In this document: positions 48,331 to 59,300 of the stretch, in pieces
Layout of the letters: each line of letters starts with the position of its first letter
Numbering within the stretch: the first letter of the stretch is position 1
Assembly (NCBI RefSeq): GCF_036373705.1
Contig: NC_089856.1
Location: 10,937,001-11,001,000 of the forward strand
Origin: Amia ocellicauda
Taxonomy: Eukaryota; Chordata; Actinopteri; Amiiformes; Amiidae
Direction of reading: 5' to 3'
DNA: 64,000 nucleotides
The notes under the pieces: generated by a model
The model's input: the letters and a program-made list of their open reading frames with translations, nothing else
Told to the model about the DNA's origin: nothing
Databases searched by the model: none
Made by a program: the position numbers and the translations under genes

Positions 48331-48934
48331 TAGCTGCACCTCAGCGTGGCCGTGCCATGCCAGGGGGTTTCCGCTAGGGCTCAGCTGCACCTCTGCCTGT
48401 GCCCAAACTAGTTTCAGGTGGCACAGTTTCGTACATGGTATTGTCTGAGTCCCAAACAGGTCCGGGTCACGTACTGTGACGTCCCTAACACAACGCCACT
48501 GCATTTGGGAATTGTAACTACAGTAATGGTGGCCGCTCTCGATGCAAGAGATGCAGTAGAAACTTTTGCAAAGAAGGAATGTGTGGGTTTACCTTGGGAA
48601 AACGATTAATCTGGAGCAGTTATTAATGCACGGTGGAAAAATGCCACACAGGATTAATTGCTTGGAGCAGAAAGACATTTAAGAGTATTTGAAAAGATCG
48701 CAAAACCCCATGCTGGATAAAGGACTGCATCGGACTGCAATAAAATGTGCCCTGATGACTATTAGAAACTATTAAAACTATTAAAATGTTTAAAACAGAG
48801 GCTAATTTTTATGTGATCAATTACATGAAGAATCGTATATTTTAATTATATTTGTAATCCCTCATTATCGCTATAATTATGTTAATGGTAATCCAAGTAT
48901 AGACGCTTTACCGACTGCAGAAATATCAATCAAT
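48331..48934. other. Unidentified insertion inside the DIRS remnant
   Basis: Separates the two RT fragments. One short frame reads ALDARDAVETFAKKECVG and is not recognised. No element ends are seen. Confidence 0.35.
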
Positions 48935-50325
48935 CAATCAATTTTTATTTGTATTGCGCCCTTCACAGGGTAGCCACAGAGCGCTTTACAGACTGGTGAA
49001 CATACAACAAACGTACAGCAAAATAAAATAATACATAAATACAATAAAATAAAATATAGACCTGTAAACATTTTAAATGATCTAGAATAAAGTGAGTGAA
49101 CATTTAAGTAAATAAACCATTTAGGTACGGAGGAGAGAAAAACAAAAAAACTCCTATGGATGGCATGTAGGAGAAAATGAATCTCTGGGGGTCCACAGCT
49201 TAGGGCCTAGGCCTAATGGTTGCCTCCCCTCCGGGCAGTATGGTTATTACAGCATCAAGGAGATCAGAAAGTTCATTATCGGTGCTGCTGGCTGTGCTCT
49301 TCCCTCTGGAGGAGGCCACTCGCTGGCCATCGGGGGTGGGGGGTTGGACCATCAACAGACTTTGGGTTTCGATGGCTCGTCAGACCTTGGGTGTGGATGC
49401 CCCGTTGGCCCTCTGTGGTGAGGTGCCTCTGGGGTGGGTTGTGCCTCATCAGACTTCCATGGTGGGGGACGATGTGCCTCGTTGGACCCTCAGAGGGGTC
49501 TGTTGCTGGAAGACAAGAAGGCAGTCGTGCTCAGATACCGGTCATGCAGTGCAGGACATTTCCAAAGACAGTTGTGCAATTGCATTTCCATGGCGCACCG
49601 GCGGCACTATGGGCTAGAAAAATAGAGACTAAACAGATGAGTCTTCAGACGTGATTTAAAGGCTAAGACAGAGGGGTCATCTCTTACATTGGCTGGAAGA
49701 TCGTTTTTGTTAGGATTCTTGCAGCAGCGTTTTGGACGAACTGAACTGCAGAAATAGCTCTCTTTGTGCTGTCTGACAGAATGGCATTACAGTAATCCAA
49801 TCTAGATGTAACAAATGCGTGTATCAATTTCTCAGTGTCCTGTAACGAGAAGAATTGTCTTAGTCTAGCAATGTTTCTAAGCTGGAGGAAGGAAGATCTC
49901 GACACATTCTGAACATGTGATTCAAAGGAGAGATTGTGATCACAGATGGCACCCAGGTTTCGTGCCATCTCCTTAGGGGAGAAATTAAAGTTATCATTAC
50001 TCAGTTTTGTTAGTGCATGATGAACAGTTCGATTTTTGTCTCCTAAAAATAGGACTTCTGTTTTTCCAGAATTAAGCATAAGAATTTTTTTTGTCATCCA
50101 TGTTTTAATCTCAGACAGACAGCAAATTAGTTTTTCTAGGTCTATGGTATTGTTAGGATTTACTGACAGATATAATTGTGTGTCATCTGCGTAACTGTGA
50201 AAGTTAAAATTATGTCGTCGAATGATATCACCTAAAGGGAGCATGTACAATGAAAAAAGTATAGGTCCGAGGACTGAGCCCTGTGGGACTCCGTACTTAA
50301 CCTCAGTTAAATTTGAGTGGTTCTA
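48935..50325 (-). mobile_element. L2-type LINE fragment
   Basis: On the minus strand the reverse-transcriptase segment leads into a 3' UTR that ends with CAATACAAATAAAAATTGAT and an ATTG tandem tail near 48930-48945, a typical L2 tail in fish. The 5' end is truncated at about 50325. A block at about 49190-49615 is unlike the 3' UTR on either side and may be a further insertion. Confidence 0.82.
49684..50310 (-). pseudogene. L2 LINE reverse transcriptase, partial
   Basis: The minus-strand reading includes YGVPQGSVLGPILFSLYMLP, then HSYADDTQLYLSVNPN with the catalytic YADD, the KTEVLFLG block, and the C-terminal HAFVTSRLDYCNAILSDS and VQNAAARILT strings. These are RT motifs of the L2 clade. 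The endonuclease and earlier RT motifs are missing, so this is the usual 5'-truncated LINE copy. Confidence 0.88.
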
Positions 50326-50659
50326 CAAAGTGGAGTGGAGTACAGAGTGGAAATACAAACCTTACAACCTTACAAAACTTAGCGATTAATAAAACTGATC
50401 CATTAGTTACAGTGTCAAAGGTATTTTTTAAAGGAATGTCATTCGCATTAAAAGTTGATGCCGCGCGCAATGTTATTGATGTGTGATTTTTATTTTGCAA
50501 CATTGATAAAGCTTTAGGTACACAGAGAAAACATGCTAACACTGAATTTGTGGAAAAAGTGTTCATGTAAGTTATGGATCCCAGAGTGTTGTAGACGTAT
50601 TTATATATACATGTACTGTATACTATAAGACTGTGTTCGATATAGTAAAAACGTTTCAG

Positions 50660-51650
50660 CCCAAAGTTTATTGCACTTTATTAAACTCAGGGATACCTAC
50701 TTTGACATCCCCATCCTCCCAGCTTACAAGAAATACCGGCGCTTCGCCTTCCAGGGCCAGCTGTACGAGTTCTGTGTGCTGCCGTTCGGCCTCTATCTGG
50801 TGCCCCGCACATTCTCAAAGTGCATGGATGCAGGCCTGGCCCCGCTCAGAACAAAGGGGATACAGATACTGAACTACCTGGATGACTGGCTGGTGTGCAC
50901 AGACTCCAGGCTTCAGGTGGAGGAACATACAACAGAGGTCATACGTCACGTGACTGCATTGGGTCTCTCCGTTCACACAGAGAAGAACACTATCAAGCCT
51001 GCACAGACTATAGTGTTCTTGGGAACATGCTTGCCTATTTGTCTGAAGACAGAATCAAGTCATTGGAGACGTACCTTACATTATTCATGAGAACATCCAC
51101 TCTCCAACTGGTCCAATATGAAAAACTGTTGGGGCTGATGGCGGCCACCTCGAATTTTCTTCCCCTTGGACTCATGCACATGCGTCCATTACAATGCTGG
51201 GTAAACGCCTACAGGTTACACCCAGCGAAAGACAAACATCACAGATTGACAGTGACCCCAACATGTAGGAGGACACTGTCCTGGAGGCAAAATCATGACA
51301 ACCTGCACCTCGGCTCCCCCATCGTCTGCCCTCACAGAAAGGAAGTTATCACCACAGATGCCTCAAACACAGGCTGGGGTGCTGTCTGGAATGGAGTAGG
51401 AGTGAAAGGGACATGGAGCGGACTCTGGTTGGCCACCCACCTCAAGGCACAGGAGATGCAAGCAGTGCTGCTGGCGCTGCACCACTTTCGCCATGTCCTG
51501 TTAGACAGACACGTCTTAGTTCGGACAGGCAACATGATAGTAGTGGCTTATATCAACCACCAGGGGGACTTGCGCTCCCCCAGACTACATCGTGTGGCAT
51601 GCAGACTTCTCCTGTGGGCACAGGACAATCTTTGATCGATAAGGGCAACA
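50660..51650 (+). pseudogene. DIRS reverse transcriptase and RNase H (copy 1)
   Basis: Reading order: YFDIPILPAYKKYRRFAFQG, FCVLPFGLYLVPRTFSKCMD, ILNYLDDWLVC (catalytic YLDD) in the frame 50671-51090. After a frameshift near 51020 comes the frame 50895-51635 with EYEKLLGLMAA-like sequence, RNase H TTDASNTGWGAVW and VVAYINHQGDLRSPRLHR. These strings are diagnostic of DIRS-type elements. A later part (DILSRGG, EWRFNPQVVEQIWEKLG at 51640-51745) continues in a third frame. Not functional. Confidence 0.88.
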
Positions 51651-52075
51651 TGGCAGCGGACATTCTCTCTCGGGGAGGTCTGGATAACTCAGAATGGAGA
51701 TTCAATCCTCAAGTGGTGGAACAGATCTGGGAGAAGCTTGGATGAACTCAGGTCGACCTCTTCGCTACACAAGCGACGACCCACTGCCATGTGTGGTTCT
51801 TACTGGAGACAGTAGGCAGCCCCCTGGGCGTGGACGCCTCTGCTCAACCAAACTGCTGTATGCCTTCCCCCCACTGCCACTTGCGGTTTCCAAACAACGA
51901 CTGGCACAGTGGGTGGCAGACGCAATCTGGCGGACTGGCTGCGTCCCAATCTGGGCACTCAGGTACAACAAGCAGCTTGCACTCAGGCGCCATTAGGCTC
52001 TGCTGCACTCGCCATGATGGAATTGGGGCTTAAATCAGGTGTCAGGACTCATGATAGTCTTCCGATATGGTAATG

Positions 52076-52267
52076 GCATACTTCTCTCTGTGGGTTTATA
52101 GCTGATTCCTGGCTACCTGTCATTTTTTCCCTTAGTGTGTTCTCAAGCCATGTGTCTATACATACTTAATTTATTGGTCCCAGTGGGTTTGTAGGTCATC
52201 TCCTGCCACATTTTATTTTATTTTTTTCATTCTATGAACACTAAATCAAATCTTACATATCAGCTCA
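52076..52267. repeat. Third copy of the keratin upstream-flank repeat
   Basis: CTTCTCTCTGTGGG...AAGCCATGTGTCTATACATA...CAAATCTTACATATCAGCTCA matches the flank upstream of keratin C (61735-62146, with a gap) and partly that of keratin B (44625-46004). It sits to the right of the DIRS remnant and just left of unit 2, and ends exactly where the DIRS sequence starts in the other two copies. Confidence 0.75.
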
Positions 52268-52393
52268 AATACATATCCTTGAAAGAGAAACATGTTTAGA
52301 AAAAAGGCAACCATATAATCAAGAAACACCAATCTCCTGGTATGGAAGACAGGACAAGTAAAAGTCAAGACACGTTGTGTTGAAGCACTCATA

Positions 52394-52399
52394 TTTATT
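52394..52399 (-). terminator. Candidate polyadenylation signal of keratin C
   Basis: Minus-strand AATAAA in the same context as the keratin B signal at 35869. A nearer conserved AATAAA lies at 53066-53071. Confidence 0.35.
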
Positions 52400-53577
52400 T
52401 CAGTTTTGATGTTACAGGGCCAATGTAGAAAATTTAATTTGGTGACAACAGTCAGTATTCTTTAATTCTTTAGTCTTCAACAGTGCACTCACAACAACCT
52501 CAGTGAACAGAATGTAAGGACGAGATCAGTCAAAGCCAAGGGGCTCAGCGCTGCCATTTCAGCACAAACCACCTCTGAGGAGTTGGGCGCACTTTGAAGT
52601 CAATAAGGTCTGCATTCAGTCGAACGTCACATGGCACTAATACAAACACAGCGGGCTCAGCGGATGTAGAAGTAAAGGGAAGGATGGGATGTTTCTAACT
52701 TGTCACATTCTCCTTGCCTCTCAGTTTCAAATGGGTGCCCAACTATGTAAACAGCATTGTACCACACAGGTCTGTGGTATCGCCCATTAAAGCCAGAGTG
52801 CTGTTCGGGGAAGCTGGAGGACAGTCTGGGGAATGCAGTCATCCCTAAGCTTCTCTATGACTGCACTGGTGACCAACAGCTAAAAGGCCACATTCTGAGC
52901 ACCCAAGACTTGTTTTGTTTTTCTATACCTTTGGTATATTTTTTAAGTCTTCCACCTTTCCTAGCTTGACGTACCACAAGGGATTGCTTGCTCACTGTGG
53001 CGAACAGACAGAAAGACAGACAGAACTGACTGGATGGCGCAGACAAAACTCCTCTTATGGAAAGTTTTATTAATTCTGATCTTGTTTTTTTCTTTTCTTT
53101 TCCTGTTTTCTAATTTTAAAGGGTAAGGTAGGTTTCAGCAAGAGTACAGAGAGAGGGATAGAACAGCTGAGTCTAGGGGTTTGTATTGCTTTGTTTCAAT
53201 TAAGAGAACAAGAAAGGCAGTGACAACAGCACCCAAACAGCCTCAGATCAGGGTTGGGGACAGCAAAGGGCTTTTATAAGTGTTTTTCTTTTGAGACAGA
53301 TGCACAAAAAGTCAAGCCCACCTGATTTCCAATCAAGACTGGAATACTTTGAAATTTGAAGTTGTGTGTGGATGGATGAAGTGGGTTATTTGTCCAAAAC
53401 TATAGATTGCAAGCACAGGCAGGGGAATGTGGGGGAACAGGATAAGGGGATGAGCTGGTTTGAAAGCCAGGGCTCAATGCTGCTATCCTGTGATTTGAGG
53501 AGGGAAGGGTGCTGTGTTGCTAGCTCTGGGTGGGGCTAGATATGATATGTAGAGACATGGTAGGACTTCTCTTGGCT

Positions 53578-53934
53578 TTAATAACGCCTCGAGGTGGAGA
53601 CCGAGGAAAAGGAAGATTTTGAGATGGATCCACCAGATGACATTCCGCCACTTCCAAAACTGCTGCCGCCGCCGCCGCCGCCACCGCCAATTCCAAGACT
53701 GCTGCCGCCAATTCCAAAACTGCTCCCACTGCCACCGCCACCACTGCTGCCACCGCCGCCAATTCCAAAGCCTCTGCTGCTGCCTCCTCCCATTCTAAAG
53801 CCTCCGCCGCCGCCTCCCATTCCAAAGCCTCCACCGCCACCGCCACCGCCGCCGCCTCCCATTCCAAAGCCTCCGCCGCCACCACCACCACCCATTCCAA
53901 ATCCTCCTCCACCACCACCACCGGCGGAGAAGTC

Positions 53935-53969
<35 letters not shown>

Positions 53970-56266
53970 ATGAAAAGGAAATCAATCATGGATTCATTAA
54001 TATCAATTTGATCAATTCAGCACCCTGTATTCTGACTTAAGAGCACTAATTATTCAAGACCACATGACTTTGAAAAACGGCAAAAGGAAATAAATGAAAT
54101 ATATATATAAAATATCCTCCTCAGAATGCAGGTACTTACTGCTAGTGCTCTGCTGCACATGGATGGTTGTAGGTCCACCACCAGTTGTCAGCCTGCCGAG
54201 GGAAATCAACAGCACAATTAGATCATGCACCTTGGAGAGGTCAGTTAAGTGAGAACAGTTGTTCTATCCCAGGGGTGGGCAGCCATGGTGCTTTCATCTC
54301 GTTCTGTTGCATTCCTTTGTTTGTGTTTTTGATTGATAATCATATTGCTAACCAACTCTGACAATCTTGACTATCTCTCTCTCCCTCACCTGATCTCCTC
54401 CCCTTCCAAGAGCTTCCTGTAGGTGGCGATCTCAATGTCCAGGGCCAGCTTGGTGTTCATCAGCTCCTGGTACTCTCGGACCTGGCGTGCCATGGCCTGC
54501 TTGGCCTGCTGCAGCGCGTCTTCCAGGTCCTTGATCCTGGCCTTGGCGTCCTTCACCGCCAGCTCACCACGCTCCTCGGCCTCTGCAATCTGGGCCTCCA
54601 GGTTGGCGCGCTGGAGCACAGAGATGGAAACTAGGTGAGCCTTATTGCACACTATAAGCATTTACAAACATAACACACATACTTCCATTTTCTCAATCAG
54701 AAGGTTATGAATGATGGTGCTCTCGTGCTCACCTGGCCCTTGACAGCCTCGATCTCGTTCTGCAGCCGGCTGATCATGCGGTTCAGCTCAGCAATCTCTT
54801 GCTTGGTGTTGCGGAGGTCATCCCCAAATTTCCCAGCTGAGCTCTGCATCTCCTCGTACTGAAACGCACAGGAAACAGGGATAGGAGAAAAGCCTTCAGT
54901 GCCAGAGAGTGGAGAATATCCCCTGTACGCTGGATTGAACCCAAGAAGGTTTCTCATGGTGGGTAACAGCCACAGTTTCTGCGCTGCTAACACTTATGGG
55001 ATTTTCAATGGAAATGGATATGTGTAGTTTTCAGTTTCTTTTGACAAGGCCAGTTTATGTGAAAGATAAATTAATATCACAGGTTTTAAACTTTGTGCAG
55101 TACAATGTGCAGTATTACCTGTGAGTCTGTGTGGCCTGATCAGGAATAAATATCAAAAGTATGAGATTCAATCTCCTGATAGATGGAATATCCCACCAGA
55201 TGAGGGGTAACCACAATGGCTGTGTTTGCATGATGATAATAATGATAAGAAGAAACCCCAGCCCATACAGGAGTGAAATTCCTAGTTCAGTGCCTGAACT
55301 GTATTGTAGAGACAAACCAATGAACACAGGGCATGAAGCCCCATCTGTCTGCTGCTCTCACCTTGGCCTTGTACCAGCTCTCCGCCTCTGCACGGCTCCG
55401 GTTGGCAATGTCCTCATACTGGGCGCGCACTTCAGCCACGATGGAGTCCATGTCCAGGTTGCGGCTGTTGTCCATCTCCACCACCACTGAGGTGTCCTTG
55501 ATCTGGCCCTGCAGCTCGCGCAGCTCCTGCAGAGGCAAAATCCTAATGTCACAAAATGCCTCCAGTTTTCAGAGACTGAGATATGTGTTTTAGGCTGATG
55601 CTTTCTGGGGTGGTCCAAAAAGTCAAGCCCACCTGATTTCCAATCATTGCCTGGAGATCAGTCTAGTTTATCAGACAATTGCAGTCTTGATTGCCCTATT
55701 TGATACATACATTGCCGTATGCTAACAATAATTTAAGGAAACGTTTTGGCACTTCCTTGTGTGTGAAAGTGTCTTATGATATGTAAAGATCTCTGACTGC
55801 TGAAGCAAAGGGATTTTGCCAAAATAACTGAGGTTCAGAGAGTCTGCATGACCTCACCTCCTCGTAGATGGCCCTGAGGAAGTTGATTTCATCCTGAAGG
55901 GCATCCGCCTTGGCCTCCAGCTCAATCTTGTTCATGTAGGCACCATCGACATCCTGAGACAAGGACAGGGGGAGATGGGATTAATAGGAAACAGCAGAGC
56001 ATAGACCTTTATACTAACCCAAAGCACCGTTGTTTAGAGATTTCTTACCTTCTTCAGCAGGACAAAATCATTCTCGACTGAGGCCCGCTTGTTGATTTCA
56101 TCTTCGTACCTGTAAAGGTGCAGGAGTGTTTTTAAGTTGGCAGAAGGTGTGCAGTTATAATTGCTATGGTATTGCCAGTAACATAACATTGTCTTCCAAA
56201 CTAGGCATCTTTTACCATAGGGAAAGCTGATGACTGACGGCATCCATCAGTGATTTAAAATGAGTA

Positions 56267-56348
<82 letters not shown>

Positions 56349-59300
56349 CATATACACATACACATACACACACTCACCTAAAGGATTATTAGGAACACCA
56401 TACTAATACTGTGTTTGACCCCCTTTCGCCTTCAGAACTGCCTTAATTCTACGTGGCATTGATTCAACTAGGTGCTGAAAGCATTCTTTAGAAATGTTGG
56501 CCCATATTGATAGGATAGCATCTTGCAGTTGATGGAGAGTCGTGGGATGCACATCCAGGGCACGAAGCTCCCGTTCCACCACATCCCAAAGATGCTCTAT
56601 TGGGTTGAGATCTGGTGACTGTGGGGGCCAGTTTAGTACAGTGAACTCATTGTCATGTTCAAGAAACCAATTTGAAATGATTTGACCTTTGTGACATAGT
56701 GCATTATCCTGCTGGAAGTAGCCATCAGAGGATGGGTACATGGTGGTCATAAAGGGATGGACATGGTCAGAAACAATGCTCAGGTAGGCCGTGGCATTTA
56801 AACGATGCCCAGTTGGCACTAAGGGACCTAAAGTGTGCCAAGAAAACATCCCCCACACCATTACACCACCACCACCAGCCTGCACAGTGGTAACAAGGCA
56901 TGATGGATCCATGTTCTCATTCTGTTTACGCCAAATTCTGACTCTACCATCTGAATGTCTCAACAGAAATCGAGACTCATCAGACCAGGCAACATTTTTC
57001 CAGTCTTCAACTGTCCAATTTTGGTGAGCTTGTGCAAATTGTAGCCTCTTTTTCCTATTTGTAGTGGAGATGAGTGGTACCCGGTGGGGTCTTCTGCTGT
57101 TGTAGCCCATCCGCCTCAAGGTTGTACGTGTTGTGGCTTCACAAATGCTTTGCTGCATACCTCGGTTGTAACGAGTGGTTATTTCAGTCAAAGTTGCTCT
57201 TCTATCAGCTTGAATCAGTCGGCCCATTCTCCTCTGACCTCTAGCATCAACAAGGCATTTTCGCCCACAGGACTGCCGCATACTGGATGTTTTTCCCTTT
57301 TCACACCATTCTTTGTAAACCCTAGAAATGGTTGTGCGTGAAAATCCCAGTAACTGAGCAGATTGTGAAATACTCAGACCGGCCCGTCTGGCACCAACAA
57401 CCATGCCACGCTCAAAATTGCTTAAATCACCTTTCTTTCCCATTCAGACATTCAGTTTGGAGTTCAGGAGATTGTCTTGACCAGGACCACACCCCTAAAT
57501 GCATTGAAGCAACTGCCATGTGATTGGTTGGTTAGATAATTGCATTAATGAGAAATTGAACAGGTGTTCCTAATAATCCTTTATGTGAGTGTATATTTAT
57601 ATATATATAAATAATGTAAATATAAATATTCCAGGCAAATTAAAATCGGTACTGGCATAGAAAGATTACTTGACTTGTCTAGGAGACTAAAGACAGGTTG
57701 CTGACCTCAAACAGTGTTTTTTAACATAGTGTTAAATTAGTGTGTCTCTTGCATGTGACTAGTCCCTGGTGCTTACGTAAGGTCAATTGAGTTAATTTGA
57801 TGAACGGATGGGGACAGTGTCTGGGACTCACTTGTTCTTGAAGTCTTCCACCAGCCCCTGCATGTTTGTCAGCTCGCTCTCCAATTTGTGCTTCTCATTG
57901 CCCAGGTTGTCCAGCTGGCGGCGCAGGTTGGCGATGTAGGCCTCGAACATGGCATCGATGTTGGAGCGGGTGGTGGTCTGGTCCTGAAGGAGACTCCACT
58001 TGGTCTCCAGCATCTTGTTCTGTTGCTCCAGGAAGCGCACCTAGAAATTCAAAGGTAAGGACGGAGTTGAAGTGTTTGTGCAGAGTGTCCACCTCGTAGT
58101 GCAGAGTGACCACATGATTAAGCATATAGCCCCTCTCCACATAAGCCTCACATTTGGACCTGGCCTTGCATTCCCAAGTCCTTCCTCAACATATTCTTGT
58201 ATTTTTGTCTTTTAGAAAACTCATTGATCATGATATCTAGGGTTGTGTTGGATTGGAACAGCTGCCCTTCTTTGACTCTTTCTTTTGTGCCCTGCCATGT
58301 ATTGGTTGCTTTTATTCATAGCTTCAGGTTTTTTTACAGATCTGATTTTGTTACTTCTGTCTTTTTGAATGGTGGTGCCTGGAGACAGGGCTGTTTAAAG
58401 CCACACCCTGTCGATTACCCCTTGATCTCTGCCTTCTTTGTCCTGATTGGCTGTTGCTAAAGGTTGTCAAGGGAGAGGGTGTCACCCTAGATGCTCCACT
58501 AGGGGAGTTTCTGCATTATGCCTAATGACTTGGGGCATGCTGCAACTTTTCCACAGCACTTAATCCAAAATTCCTGTCCTAAAAGATGCACGGGGCAACA
58601 CCCCAAAAATCAAGATGAGGAATTCAGACAGAAGCTTCCTGACTGACAATTTAAGTTCCTATACAAGAAGTGTATTAACAAACTAACAATTATTTTACCT
58701 TCATCTCATCTTTTGCCATAAACTGATGCCAAATTTAATGCCATTTTACAATCTCAGCATTAAGGAATAAACTTGCATGGCAAATGTCAGTATATATATA
58801 TGATACAATGATACATTTACTGCACAAGCATCTCAGTACTGGAATTAATCTCTTTTAATCATGTATTACTGAAACCAAGGACAGTGCTATTATCCATCTA
58901 TCTTTGAATCCACTTAGCCTGGTGAGAGTCACAAGGCAGCCAGAGCCAATCCCAGCAGGCATAGGGCACAAGGCAGGAATACACCCAGGACAGGACACCA
59001 GTCCATCGCTGGGCAACACACAGACAGATACAGACACACACACAGGGCAATTTAGAGAGACCAATCAACCTCACCCATGTGTCTTTGGACATTGGGAGGA
59101 AACTGGACACAGGGAGAACATGCGAATTCCACACAGACGGGGCCCCTGAGCCGGGACTCGAACCCGGAACCATGGAGCTGTGAGTAATTAATTTAATTAT
59201 TTTATTCTTAAATATTTAAATATTTAAGCAAATATGCTTAAACAAATATTTGGGTTTAAAAGGCAGAAGACCATGCTCATCTATTGCAGGTGACACAAGG

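Larger units (their letters stand above)
46005..52060 (+). mobile_element. DIRS-type retrotransposon remnant, copy 1, interrupted
   Basis: The segment starting CGTCGACCCACG matches copy 2 at 62147 and diverges from the related flank at 52268 exactly here, which marks the left boundary. Gag-like sequence (47265-47800), the start of reverse transcriptase (about 48210-48330), the main RT block (about 50660-51080) and RNase H (about 51330-51650) are all on the plus strand. The order is broken by about 330 bp of unknown DNA and an L2 LINE between the two RT parts. Many stops and frameshifts show that it is inactive. No tyrosine recombinase or methylase domain is visible. Confidence 0.82.

Noticed and set aside
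53594..54040. Plus-strand proline-rich frame of 148 codons
   Set aside because: Antisense translation of the Gly-loop tail exon of keratin C plus the GA microsatellite.
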